A stretch of DNA of 64,000 bases, taken from Bryobacterales bacterium. Lineage in GTDB: Bacteria; Acidobacteriota; Terriglobia; Bryobacterales; Bryobacteraceae. Numbering within the stretch: position 1 is the stretch's first letter; each line of letters begins with the position of its first letter. Location: assembly GCA_003167255.1 (NCBI GenBank), contig PMTR01000148.1:1-64000 (forward strand). Reading direction: 5' to 3'. The translations under genes and the position numbers were made by a program. Below the pieces are notes generated by a model. It was given only the letters and a program-made list of their open reading frames with translations. It was not told the origin of the DNA and did not search any database. This document shows, in pieces, positions 24,601 through 32,349 of the stretch.

Positions 24601-26174
24601 ACGGCGGTCTCCAGGGTGACGGGGTCGGCGCGAAGCGTACCCGATTTTGTCGCATCCAGCCCTAGCCGTTCCCCCAGTGTCGCTACGTCCGGTGTTTGCC
24701 CGATGGAGACGATGCACGTATCGCAGGGGAGAACAAACTCCGAGCCGGGAATCGGCTGCGGAGCCGGCCGTCCGCTCGCGTCCGGCGCGCCGAGCCGCAT
24801 GCGAACGCACTGCAAACCCGTCAGGGGCCCGTCTGCCGCCGCCTGGAACGCGCTCGGCGCGGCGAGGACTACCAGCTTCACGCCCTCGTGCTCGGCATCT
24901 TCGATCTCGCGCGCATTGGCCGGCATTTCAGCCCGCGTGCGCCGGTATACCAGGGTGACGTGCTCGGCTCCGCAGCGGAGCGCCGTACGCGCCGCGTCGA
25001 GCGCGGAGTTGCCGCCGCCAATCACCAGCACACGGCGGCCGACTGCTTGCGGCCCTTCCAGGTTCACGCGCCGCAGAAACTCCAGGCCGCCGATTACGCC
25101 CGGCAGGTCTTCGCCCGGCACCGAAAGCCGGCGCTCGAGGTGGGCGCCGATGGCGACGAACACGGCGGCGTATTGCCGGCGCAGCTCCTCGAAGGCGATG
25201 GCCCGGCCGACAGGCGTATCCACGCGGATCTGGATGCCCAGGGCGCTCAGCCGCTCCAGCTCGGCATGCAGCACCGGCCGTGGCAGCCGGAACGAGGGAA
25301 TACCTACCGCCAGCATCCCGCCGGCCACCGGTAACGCCTCAAAGACTACGGGTTGATAGCCCTTCTGGCGAAGGTGGTAGGCACAAACCAGTCCCGCGGG
25401 CCCGGAGCCGACAACCGCAATCTGCTCGGGCCGCTCCACGCTCGGCTTGGGGAACTGGTAATCGGGACGCCGATCGGTCACGAAGCGCTTCAGCGCCGGC
25501 ATGTTGATCCGGTCGTCCACAGTCCGGCGGGTGCAGGCGGTGCCGCAGGGATGCGTACAGATCCGGCCGCAGATGGACGGGATGGGATTGTCCCGGAGGA
25601 TGACCGCGAGCGCCTCATCGAAACGGCCTTGCGCCACCAGCGCGACGTATCCCTGCGCGCTCTGGTGGATGGGGCACGCTGCCTGGCACGGAGAGGCGCC
25701 GCGCCTGGAAATCGCAAAAACATTGGGAACCGCTTGCGGGAAGGGCCGGTAAATGGCCTTACGCTGGCCCAATCCGAAATCGAACTCGGAGGGCAGCGTC
25801 ACCGGGCAGGAATTGGTGCACAACCCGCAGCCGGTGCACCGGGTCTCGTCCACGAACCGCGGACGCCGCTTGACGGTGATCGCGAAGTTCCCGGCGTGCC
25901 CCTCTACCCGTTCCACATCGCTGAGGGTGAGGATCTCGATATCGCGATGGCGGCCGATCTCCACCAGGCGAGGCGCCATGGTGCACATGGCGCAGTCGTT
26001 GGTAGGGAAGGTCTTATCGAGCTGAGCCATCCTGCCGCCGATGGCGGACTTGGTCTCCACGAGATAAACCTTGATGCCCGCGTCCGCCAGATCGAGCGCG
26101 GCCTGCATCCCCCCGATGCCACCGCCCACCACCATCGCGGCGCCCACAGCGGAGTTCCGATCCTGGGCATTCAT
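21693..26174 (-). CDS. hdrA: giant HdrA-type flavoprotein: split HdrA + NADPH-binding GltD/NfnB-like insert + second HdrA
   Basis: A 1493-residue flavin/iron-sulphur hub. Residues 1-155 are an HdrA/QmoA-like FAD domain start (GGGIGG, CTGCGLCTNSCP). Residues 156-585 are a GltD/NfnB-like module with its own Cys-rich head (SPCQAACPIHQ, CGRICTHPCGTAC), FAD site VVGSGPAGL, and NADPH motifs VIGGGNSALDAA and YRRTRAEMPA. Residues 610-900 resume HdrA (CLSCGICSDC, CVGSRDCERDYC). Residues 920-1493 are a full second HdrA starting GVFVCHCGSNIAGVVD and ending in two ferredoxin motifs (CDGCAYCVDPC, CKGCGTCQATC). Known HdrA proteins bifurcate electrons at FAD. Here H2, NADPH, ferredoxin and the QmoC quinone site could all connect. 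No HdrB is present. A hairpin repeat encodes about residues 1180-1195. ATGA overlaps occur on both sides. Confidence 0.9.
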   Translation of the reverse strand: MNAQDRNSAVGAAMVVGGGIGGMQAALDLADAGIKVYLVETKSAIGGRMAQLDKTFPTNDCAMCTMAPRLVEIGRHRDIEILTLSDVERVEGHAGNFAITVKRRPRFVDETRCTGCGLCTNSCPVTLPSEFDFGLGQRKAIYRPFPQAVPNVFAISRRGASPCQAACPIHQSAQGYVALVAQGRFDEALAVILRDNPIPSICGRICTHPCGTACTRRTVDDRINMPALKRFVTDRRPDYQFPKPSVERPEQIAVVGSGPAGLVCAYHLRQKGYQPVVFEALPVAGGMLAVGIPSFRLPRPVLHAELERLSALGIQIRVDTPVGRAIAFEELRRQYAAVFVAIGAHLERRLSVPGEDLPGVIGGLEFLRRVNLEGPQAVGRRVLVIGGGNSALDAARTALRCGAEHVTLVYRRTRAEMPANAREIEDAEHEGVKLVVLAAPSAFQAAADGPLTGLQCVRMRLGAPDASGRPAPQPIPGSEFVLPCDTCIVSIGQTPDVATLGERLGLDATKSGTLRADPVTLETAVAGVFVGGDCVTGPDVVVTAMLAGKKAAISIDRWLNGQDLRAGRELEGPYPTEYVVDTAGWQTQRQVAVPELAPAERAKSFDEVQIGYSEEQAVAEAHRCLSCGICSDCHMCADACEAGAIDFGMQEEHREVKVGAVVLAPGFEPFDPAALPRYGYGRFPNVITALEFERILSASGPYSGHVQRPGDHREPKRIAFIQCVGSRDCERDYCSSVCCMYATKEALMAKEHVGEGVECDIFYMDLRAFGKGFEGYYERAKGRGVNYIRSRPASIEETPETGNLTIHYLGDGDRKKAREYDLVVLSTGMQAPRDAKRLAGLFGMKLNEFNFCQTSVFAPAQVREGVYVGGPFTEPKDIPETVMQASAAAAKVLALLSEARGSQIAVKEYPPEIDVSGQPPRIGVFVCHCGSNIAGVVDVPSVVEYVRTLDNVVYAENNVYTCANDTQDRIKQQIRDHDLNRVIVASCSPRTHEALFRNTCREAGLNPYLFEMANIRDQCSWVHMQEHEKATRKAKDLVRMAVAKSRLLEPLRKGKLSIEKAALVIGGGLAGMVAATELASQGVPVYLVEREKELGGNLRRIRYLLNGEKPQEELTDLIGKVSGDENIHVFTESRITAIDGSIGHFKTTISDGHGVETVEHGVVIVATGAGLYQPKEYGYGNEVGQTIGSCRLSSCAQVITQLDLESRLSDRGQSGISGTVVMIQCVGSRDKERPYCSRVCCTEAVKNALKIKQQNPNANVYVLYRDIRTYGFRESYYSKAREQGVVFLRYEEDRKPEVAKNDGRLAVTVYAPLLEREIRIEADLVVLSAGIVPDHGNQETAQLLKIPRNQDGFFLEAHMKLRPVDFATDGVFVCGLAHAPKSIEETIIQAQAAAARASAILSKDYVELEGTISFVVDENCDGCAYCVDPCPYKALSLIEYVRGGSVKKTVEVNESLCKGCGTCQATCPKGGIVVRGFKPEQLAAQVAAALEVA
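22597..22629. repeat. hairpin repeat inside the hdrA coding sequence
   Basis: GACAGACGA (22597-22605), loop CAAGAACCGA, TCGTCTGTC (22615-22623). It is 31/33 identical to the intergenic copy at 7261-7293. In the hdrA frame it encodes VGQTIGSCRLSS. HdrA proteins normally run straight from a YGYG-type motif to VITQL-type sequence here, so it reads as an in-frame insertion into a loop of the second HdrA module. Confidence 0.85.
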
Positions 26175-27328
26175 GCTGTCTTTTCCTCCAGGGTCATTTC
26201 AGCATCCAAGGCCCTCTCTTTCACCGCGGCAAAGTAGAGCGCCAGAGGACGATAGAGCATGTGCGACGAACCTCCGAACGGTATCTCCACCAGGAGCATC
26301 GGAACCGCAATCATGAGGTGAACGGCGTAAGCATAATCGGCGCCTAACCCCAGTCCCGCATACCTGAGAACATGCACCACCATTCCGCTCAAGGCTGTCA
26401 GAAGCAAGAGCACCGGCAGCATCAGATCGCGCAACCCGGACTGTCGGTAGATCGGTTGGCGCTTCCTGGCCCGCTCGATCAGAATGTCGAGCGAACCTAA
26501 GGCCAGAAAGGCAAAGGCCATGTAGCCGAGCCATCTTTGCGGGTTATAAACCGGGTATATTTTGTCGGTCTGGAACCATTGCAGGAAGAAAAACTTGATT
26601 ACGAACATCAGGCAGCATCCAAACGCGAGAAGCCAATGCATGGTCCAGCGCCGCTTCCGCATGGTTGCGGGACACTTCAGGATCTGCTTGTGCGTGACCA
26701 TCTGCAGAAACATGGTCTTGGCTTCGGCCAGATAGAATTTCAGAGGAATGGCCGCATGGGGGCCGTGATTCATGGTGAGGGAGACCATGCGCGCCACGTG
26801 AGTAGCAATGAAGAACGCCGAGAGCAGGAAAACTGCCACCGTAAAATATGCGATCCTGCCGAACATGTGCTCCAGCCCCATGGCGGTGGAGCGAAAAACG
26901 GAAAGTTCCAACTGCACGACATACAGGTGGTAGAGAACGATGAGCGCCAGCACCAGGGCTGCTACAAATGAGAGTGCCCCTATTTCCCACGCCGGTGAAC
27001 GGCAGATTCTTCGAGACAAGCCGGTCCAGTCGTACTGCGCCGTCAGATAACGCCGGAGCGTCTTCATCGACTCCCGGGGTTTTGCTTCTCTCGGACAAGT
27101 GACCGAACAATCTCCGCAGTCATGACAGAGCCATGGATCGAGGCTCTGGTGCACGGAGTCCTTCAATCCCAACACCACGGATTGCATGGTTCTGCGAGGA
27201 AACGAAGCTGAATCGGTCGCGAGGTCGCAATCAATTGTGCAGCTACCGCAATTGAAGCAACCGCGTGCGTTGAAGACACCGTATCTGCGGACTTCGGCTA
27301 GCAGTGAGGGATCAGACGTTTCTGTCAT
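26171..27328 (-). CDS. qmoC: QmoC-like membrane subunit (HdrC-type Fe-S domain fused to cytochrome b-like domain)
   Basis: A 385-residue protein. The N-terminal cytoplasmic domain has two [4Fe-4S] motifs (C24, C27, C30, C34 and C68, C71, C74, C78). About six membrane helices follow, with histidines suited to heme b or quinone binding (VLYHLYVV, FIATHVARM, MNHGPHA, MHWLLAFG, VVHVLRY). This HdrC-plus-HdrE layout is that of QmoC in the quinone-interacting Qmo complex of sulphate reducers. Here it would link HdrA to the menaquinone pool. Its stop is coupled to hdrA (ATGA), and its start overlaps a short upstream frame. Confidence 0.88.
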   Translation of the reverse strand: MTETSDPSLLAEVRRYGVFNARGCFNCGSCTIDCDLATDSASFPRRTMQSVVLGLKDSVHQSLDPWLCHDCGDCSVTCPREAKPRESMKTLRRYLTAQYDWTGLSRRICRSPAWEIGALSFVAALVLALIVLYHLYVVQLELSVFRSTAMGLEHMFGRIAYFTVAVFLLSAFFIATHVARMVSLTMNHGPHAAIPLKFYLAEAKTMFLQMVTHKQILKCPATMRKRRWTMHWLLAFGCCLMFVIKFFFLQWFQTDKIYPVYNPQRWLGYMAFAFLALGSLDILIERARKRQPIYRQSGLRDLMLPVLLLLTALSGMVVHVLRYAGLGLGADYAYAVHLMIAVPMLLVEIPFGGSSHMLYRPLALYFAAVKERALDAEMTLEEKTA

Positions 27329-27531
27329 ATCAGGCCCGTGCGATGGTTCAGGAGAGCTGGTTCCCAGTCATCCGGCGGCAGGTAATGTCCGACTGGCGCG
27401 GGAGTGAGGCCCATGGCCGGCGCGAGTTTACTTCCTGCCGTGGAGCGATTGCCTTGCAAGCTGGCGTTGGGGGAGGCGGTGGGCAGGCGGGCGAGAAAGG
27501 CACCTTCCCCAGTATTGGCCGGCTGCGCCAT
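27325..27531 (-). CDS. possible 68-residue coupled leader gene of the hydrogenase operon
   Basis: An open frame from ATG 27531 ends in TGA that overlaps the qmoC ATG exactly as ATGA. qmoC itself has no ribosome binding site, so it may depend on translation of this frame. The product has no cysteines, no membrane helix and no recognisable family; the tail PDDWEPALLNHRTGLI looks protein-like. An internal start near 27412 is also possible. It could be a real small subunit, a regulatory leader or chance. Confidence 0.35.
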   Translation of the reverse strand: MAQPANTGEGAFLARLPTASPNASLQGNRSTAGSKLAPAMGLTPAPVGHYLPPDDWEPALLNHRTGLI

Positions 27532-27901
27532 GAGCTTTCGCGCCTCTCAGGTCCTATAGATCCCGTAGTGCCGGCCCACCCCGGGTTCCGGGCAACGTAA
27601 TTACCCCGGTCAAAGGTTAACCTGATTAACTATTTCACGCCTCATTCAGTCTGTCAATGCTTTTTCCCACGTTTTTTATGCACAAATTGATGAGAAATTC
27701 AGCAAGAGACCTTAAACTCTCAAATTACGCCCGCTGGGGGTAGTTCAAGCGCCTGTCGTGTAGTATTTCCCGACAAGTTAGCCGGTTAGGGAACGCATAA
27801 TCGGATATACAGACCCCTCAATCCTATGTTGTGTCGGAATTTGCGTCAAGTTGTGAAAAAACTCTGTTCAGAAATCCAATTTGGATGTACGCTCCCAATA
27901 T
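27532..27901. promoter_or_regulatory. AT-rich divergent control region of the hydrogenase operon and a lipoprotein gene
   Basis: After a GC-rich part, the stretch from about 27600 to 27830 is clearly AT-richer than its surroundings. It contains a GGTTAACC palindrome followed by TGATTAAC (27617-27633), a possible operator for the MarR-type regulator encoded in the cluster. No clean promoter boxes could be fixed, and no gene is seen. It should hold the promoters for both divergent transcripts. Confidence 0.4.
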
Positions 27902-28453
27902 ATGTGGAAGCGTTTTCGTGGTGTACCGGTGGTTGTGCTGGTCGTCTGGAACCTGGCTTCCTGCACCGCTGCTGCGAGGAAAGCCGCGGCGCCTGTGCCG
28001 GAAGCGGAGCAGTTGGTCGGCCAGGCCCTGAAGGACCTTTACGTGGCTGCCAGTTTGGCGGTTCCGCAGTCCCCGGCGCAGCAGAAAGTGATTCTGCGAA
28101 TGGCTGAGAAAGCATCGAACGGGAAGGAACTGCTGCTGGTGATGCGAGCGGCAGTCGGAGTGTTCCCTACCGGTGCCGGGGCGCAGGAACAACACGCGGA
28201 GAGCCAGGCGCGCTCCATCGTGACGGCCAAGATGATGGAGCTTGGCACACTGGACCAACTGATTGAGTACGCGATGCAGTACTCCGTCTCGCCGGAGCGT
28301 GCCCGGCCGTTCGTCCAGCGTATGTTTCAACTCGGGGATGAGAACTCCGACCCACGGGTATGGTATCGGATCAGGGCAGCCGCTTTCCGCTTAAAGGCGG
28401 GTGATCTGGAGCGGCAGGCGCAAGCCAAAGGAGACCAACTGGCAGGCAGATAA
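27902..28453 (+). CDS. predicted lipoprotein of unknown function
   Basis: A 183-residue protein. The N-terminal signal MWKRFRGVPVVVLVV ends in the lipobox LASC, so it is probably lipid-anchored. The rest is helical and charged (EAEQLVGQALKDLYVAASL, QQKVILRMAEKASNGKELLL) with no recognised family. An upstream in-frame start at 27881 is less likely because it would bury the signal. It is transcribed divergently from the hydrogenase operon. Confidence 0.7.
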   Translation: MWKRFRGVPVVVLVVWNLASCTAAARKAAAPVPEAEQLVGQALKDLYVAASLAVPQSPAQQKVILRMAEKASNGKELLLVMRAAVGVFPTGAGAQEQHAESQARSIVTAKMMELGTLDQLIEYAMQYSVSPERARPFVQRMFQLGDENSDPRVWYRIRAAAFRLKAGDLERQAQAKGDQLAGR

Positions 28454-28463
28454 CATGCGCGGC

Positions 28464-28739
28464 TCAGCGCCGCGATTGGCGATGCGCGCCGCCGCCCAGC
28501 CCGCCCAGATCAATGATCACCGCGATGAGCAGCCACAAAAGATTGATTCCCGAGGTCGGCATGTTGCTGTTCAGTTCCCATGCGTATACGAGCGTGGTGA
28601 GCGGCAGGAAAATGAAGCCGAGTACCGGCAGCACCAGGCCACCGTGGAATGCGCGCTGCAGGTAGGTCGAGTAGATCCACATCAACACCAGCGCGACGCG
28701 CGGAAACAGCAGGATGACGAGCAGGAGGAAGCAAGGCAT
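28464..28739 (-). CDS. 91-residue three-helix membrane protein
   Basis: It starts MPCFLLLVILLFPRVALVL and has three hydrophobic segments with the phrase FIFLPLTTLVYAW, then a Gly-rich basic tail. It resembles a widespread family of small uncharacterised bacterial membrane proteins. The frame is open 8 codons further upstream, but the internal ATG gives the usual start. It converges with the lipoprotein gene. Confidence 0.65.
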   Translation of the reverse strand: MPCFLLLVILLFPRVALVLMWIYSTYLQRAFHGGLVLPVLGFIFLPLTTLVYAWELNSNMPTSGINLLWLLIAVIIDLGGLGGGAHRQSRR

Positions 28740-28808
28740 AGTAAGTCTCAAACTGCGCGGCACGAGCCCGCGCAGTGCGATGATAGCAGATTCGCGGGCC
28801 GATCGGTT

Positions 28809-29162
28809 CTAAACAGCGAGTTCTCCTTCAAGCCTGTCGATTTCGTGGCGAAGCCACCGCTTGAGCGCCTCTTCGGCCTCGGCGGCATCCAGAGTGACGA
28901 TGGTTCTACTATCCTGATCGAGCGGAATATGGTGACAAGGGACATCTTCCCCTTTGCGAGACTCGGGGACGTACTGCATGAGAATGCATTCAGAGCACGG
29001 ATGCGGACGCGACGAATCGCCGAAATTCAGGCAGGTCAGCGAGTCTCGGAAAGGAGATGTGGGTTGTTGGGGCGTACGAACCGACCGGCCGTATCCGCCG
29101 TCCTCGACGAAGGCCAATTCGAATTTCAATTTCTCTAAAAGTTCGCGCTTCTCTTCAGACAT
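28809..29162 (-). CDS. conserved hypothetical protein with Cys/His motif
   Basis: A 117-residue cytoplasmic protein from ATG 29162 (MSEEKRELLEKLKFELAFVE). It contains HPCSECILMQYVPES and VPCHHIPLD, a Cys/His set that could bind a metal, and an acidic C-terminal helix. No named domain is recognised. A mobile element ends just upstream of the start (29188-29370) and may supply or disrupt the promoter. Confidence 0.65.
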   Translation of the reverse strand: MSEEKRELLEKLKFELAFVEDGGYGRSVRTPQQPTSPFRDSLTCLNFGDSSRPHPCSECILMQYVPESRKGEDVPCHHIPLDQDSRTIVTLDAAEAEEALKRWLRHEIDRLEGELAV

Positions 29163-29187
29163 AGGCTTCTTCCTGCGACGCACTATA

Positions 29188-29370
29188 GAGGCTCGCAAAA
29201 TTCAGTGACGACGGGTGCCGGCTTGTGGGGCAGGTTGGCAACCTGCGGCGGGTTGGTAACCCGCCTTGAGCCGTTTGCATCCGGCCGCCCGGCGCCGGTC
29301 GCCAACCGGCCCGCAGGATACCATCCTGCCCCACAAAATCCGTCGAGTGTAACCGCATTTCGCGGGTCTC
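29188..29370. mobile_element. MITE-like element with 22-base terminal inverted repeats, copy 1
   Basis: The left end 29188-29209 and right end 29349-29370 are imperfect inverted repeats (GAGGCTCGCAAAATTCAGTG versus GAGACCCGCGAAATGCGGTT). Inside are nested hairpins (CAGGTTGGCAACCTG, GGGTTGGTAACCC, then an arm complementary to the first across the element). It has no coding capacity. Copy 2 is at 39209-39661. Confidence 0.8.
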
Positions 29371-29424
29371 ACTCAACTCGCGGAGTGCGCCGATGCGATC
29401 AATCTGGACTGGCTTAAATCGCAT

Positions 29425-30648
29425 TCAGGTCCTGGCGCTGTGGAGCCACCGGATGATCAGCCAGAGGCCTGCCATGGTGACGAGAATGGCCGCCAAAGAA
29501 GTGGCCAGGCCCATGCGCCGGATATTCTTCTCTTTCAGCGCGGCCTCTCCGGCCCGGTAATCCTCGGCGGCGATGGCCAGGCCGGCCTGAACCGGCTGGC
29601 TCACCGCCTGGATCGCAAAGGCGTGTACATTGGCGCGGGCTTTCACCAGGTTCTGGCGTGCATCCGTTTGGCGAAGGATGGCCTCCGAAACCTCAATCCC
29701 GGAAGTCCGGGCCTGCTCGAGAATCGCATCGGCGGCGGCGATCCTGCTCTGGAGATCCTGTATCAGGCCGGCCGCTTGGGCGGCGGTCTTCCCGCCGGCC
29801 GAGTCAGGGTCGTGGCATTCGCCGCACACCGCGTTCTTGCCTCCCAGCAACTGATCGGAGGTCTTCAGGATGGCGTGGTTGCTATGGCAGACCACGCAGG
29901 TGCCGGCGGACATAGCCGCAAACGCGGGCTGGTGGGGGCTCTTGTCGAAGAGCTGCTCCTCAAAAACGTGACACGTCCCGCACACCGCGGCGACCGAAGA
30001 AACCGCTGGCGGTTTGGCGCCGTGATTGCCGTGACAAGTGGCGCAGTTGGGCGCCGAGAGATCGCCGCGCTTGGACAACTCCTCCCAATGCACGCTCTTC
30101 AGATAATCGGCGTACTGATTGGTGGGGATTTTGTACGGGGCCATGTGGGCCGCGTCCGCATGGCAATGCGCGCAGGTCTTGGGGAGGTTCAGCGGGTACA
30201 CCGGTGACAAAGGGTCGCGGGCGGCTCGAATATCGTGGATGCCGTGGCAATCGATGCAGGTGGCCACCGCGGCGTCGCCCTTGGCCAGGTGCTGGCCGTG
30301 GACGCTGGTCGCATATTCGGCATTCTGGTCCACTCGCTCCGAGGGGTTATATTTCCGCATGAAGTTCGGATTGCTGTGGCAACGGGCGCAGAGTTTCGGC
30401 ACTGCCGTCCGTGGGGGCACACCGGCGAATCCGTGGGCCTTGCTCATGGAGGCGTCCGGATCGTCCGAATTGGGGTCGCCGCCGTGGCAATCGGCGCACG
30501 TGAATCCATGCTGGAAGTGCACGCTACTTTGAAATGCCGACGCCGGCGCCTGGAGGTCGCCCGTCATTTGGGAGTGGCACTCCAAACAGGAATCCTTTCC
30601 GGGCAACCGGGCGGCCGCCAGCAGGAGGAGGAGGAGTGCGTACTTCAT
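29425..30648 (-). CDS. membrane-anchored nine-heme c-type cytochrome
   Basis: A 407-residue exported cytochrome. A signal sequence (MKYALLLLLLAAARLPGKDS) is followed by nine CxxCH heme sites (CLECH, CADCH, CARCH, CIDCH, CAHCH, CATCH, CGTCH, CVVCH, CGECH). A helical stretch and one C-terminal membrane anchor (LATSLAAILVTMAGLWLIIR) complete it. The start at 30648 overlaps the cytochrome b stop (ATGA). As the third gene of a Rieske/cytochrome b operon it is the likely electron exit of a quinol-oxidising complex. It resembles multiheme cytochromes of the NapC/NrfH and cytochrome c7-type families only in the heme motifs. Confidence 0.9.
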   Translation of the reverse strand: MKYALLLLLLAAARLPGKDSCLECHSQMTGDLQAPASAFQSSVHFQHGFTCADCHGGDPNSDDPDASMSKAHGFAGVPPRTAVPKLCARCHSNPNFMRKYNPSERVDQNAEYATSVHGQHLAKGDAAVATCIDCHGIHDIRAARDPLSPVYPLNLPKTCAHCHADAAHMAPYKIPTNQYADYLKSVHWEELSKRGDLSAPNCATCHGNHGAKPPAVSSVAAVCGTCHVFEEQLFDKSPHQPAFAAMSAGTCVVCHSNHAILKTSDQLLGGKNAVCGECHDPDSAGGKTAAQAAGLIQDLQSRIAAADAILEQARTSGIEVSEAILRQTDARQNLVKARANVHAFAIQAVSQPVQAGLAIAAEDYRAGEAALKEKNIRRMGLATSLAAILVTMAGLWLIIRWLHSART

Positions 30649-31748
30649 CGCAGATACCCCAGCAGGGAAAATGTCGAGAGATAGGCCAGAAACGCCACTG
30701 CACCACCGGTCACCAGTTTGGATCGCACAGTCCCATCGGGGCGCGCTCCCCAAAACGGGAGTGCGGCCCACCAAAATGCCAGCAGGCCAAAACCCAGGAG
30801 CCCGACGACCTCCCCTTCCATGCCCGCCACGTGGCCGGGTATCAACTTCAGGGTGTAGAACGGCGCCAGAAAATACCACTCCGGCCGAATCCCCGCGGGA
30901 GCGGAGGCAAACGCATCGGCCTTCTGGCCCAATTCCCATGGAAACACAGCCGCTAATATTCCCAGGAGTGCGAGAGCGCCATACCAGACCATGAGCTCAT
31001 GCAGAAAAAAATCAGGGAAGAACGGCATCTGCGGCGGGCGAGTGCCGGCGCCGCGAGACCGCTTTTCCACCCAGGGAGGCGTACTGATGCCGAACTTCTG
31101 GACTAACCCCAGGTGGAAGAGCAGGAATAGCGAAGTGAGGGCGGGCAGCACAGCCACGTGGAATCCGAAGAACCGGGTTAGCGTGGCGCCGCCCACGGCG
31201 TCACCTCCGCGCAAATAGCGGCCCACGGTCGAGCCCATCCACGGAATAAACGTGGCCATATCGGTTCCGACTTTGGTGGCAAAAAACGAGATGGTATTCC
31301 AGGGCAGGAGGTAGCCGCTGAATCCGAAGCCTAGCGCGAGGGCCAGCAGCACGATGCCGCTGAGCCATACCAGCTCGCGCGGCTTCCGGTAGGCGTGCAG
31401 AAACGCCACGCTAATCATGTGGACGAAGGCCGACAGGATCAGCAGGTTCGCCGACCAAATGTGGATCGACCGGATCAGCCAGCCGAAAGCCACACGGGTC
31501 ACGATGAACTGGACGCTCTCGTAAGCTTCCGAGGGGGTGGGTCGGTAGTACACCAGCAGCAGAATGCCGGTGACCACCTGGATCACAAACAGGAACAGTG
31601 TGATACCGCCAAAGGCGTACCAGATGGTGCCCGAGTGGACGGGCACGGTTTTATGCGCGATGAACTCGCGGACGGAATCCCACGCCAGCCGGTCTTGAAA
31701 CCATGCCGCGATTGCTTTCCTGCGAGGGCTTGGTTGGATGGGGAGCAT
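30645..31748 (-). CDS. cytochrome b subunit of a bc-type complex
   Basis: A 367-residue integral membrane protein with about eight helices. It contains the heme-b histidine regions (SIHIWSANLLILSAFVH and FGFHVAVLPALTSLFLLFH), GYLLPW, and the quinol-site motif PEWYF in the C-terminal part, so the b6 and subunit IV parts are fused as in bc1 cytochrome b. It would oxidise menaquinol and pass electrons to the Rieske protein and the adjacent multiheme cytochrome. Transcribed after the Rieske gene with a 15-base gap. Confidence 0.92.
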   Translation of the reverse strand: MLPIQPSPRRKAIAAWFQDRLAWDSVREFIAHKTVPVHSGTIWYAFGGITLFLFVIQVVTGILLLVYYRPTPSEAYESVQFIVTRVAFGWLIRSIHIWSANLLILSAFVHMISVAFLHAYRKPRELVWLSGIVLLALALGFGFSGYLLPWNTISFFATKVGTDMATFIPWMGSTVGRYLRGGDAVGGATLTRFFGFHVAVLPALTSLFLLFHLGLVQKFGISTPPWVEKRSRGAGTRPPQMPFFPDFFLHELMVWYGALALLGILAAVFPWELGQKADAFASAPAGIRPEWYFLAPFYTLKLIPGHVAGMEGEVVGLLGFGLLAFWWAALPFWGARPDGTVRSKLVTGGAVAFLAYLSTFSLLGYLR

Positions 31749-31763
31749 GGCCGCCGATTCGCC

Positions 31764-32192
31764 TCAACTGCGGGAGATCACCACGTCTTCCCCGCGCAAA
31801 TGGACCGCATATTCCTTCAACGGGGCGGGCGGCGGACCTGCAATCACTTTGCCGCTCAGATCGTACTGGCCATTGTGACAGGCGCACCAGATCAGCTTTC
31901 GCGGCGCGTCATATTGCACGATGCAGCTCAGGTGGGTGCACACCGCGGAGAAGGCGCGCCATTCGGTTTGCCCGAGCCGGATGAGCAGCACGGGCTGGGT
32001 GCCGAATTTGACGATCTTGCCGGCGTTGGGGGCGAGATCCTGCCCCTTGCCGCCGACCACCTCGTTCACCGAGGCTTCTGAAACCGCCGGAGGATTCAGG
32101 AACCGGACGACCGGATAAAGAAACGAGATCAGCGAACCGATAAAACCGCCGCCGAAAATCCAAAAAACGATATTGCGGCGCGCTGGCGGCAT
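31764..32192 (-). CDS. Rieske iron-sulphur protein
   Basis: A 142-residue protein with one N-terminal membrane helix (NIVFWIFGGGFIGSLISFL) and a Rieske domain. C85 and H87 (CTHLSC) and C103 and H106 (CACHNGQYD) bind the [2Fe-2S] cluster; C90 and C105 can form the usual disulphide. The open frame runs to 32516, but ATG 32192, preceded by GAGAGGTGA, is the sensible start. It leads the three-gene bc-type operon. Confidence 0.92.
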   Translation of the reverse strand: MPPARRNIVFWIFGGGFIGSLISFLYPVVRFLNPPAVSEASVNEVVGGKGQDLAPNAGKIVKFGTQPVLLIRLGQTEWRAFSAVCTHLSCIVQYDAPRKLIWCACHNGQYDLSGKVIAGPPPAPLKEYAVHLRGEDVVISRS

Positions 32193-32349
32193 TTTCGCTT
32201 CACCTCTCTCGCAAGGCCATCTTACCATTCCGGGAAGTTGCCAGTGAATTCGTTGATGGGCGGGCAAGAGATGGAAGAGGTCAACGTGCCAAGAGTGTAT
32301 ACTCTGCATTGGGCGACGACGCGATGAAAGACACACTGGGGAAAAAACG

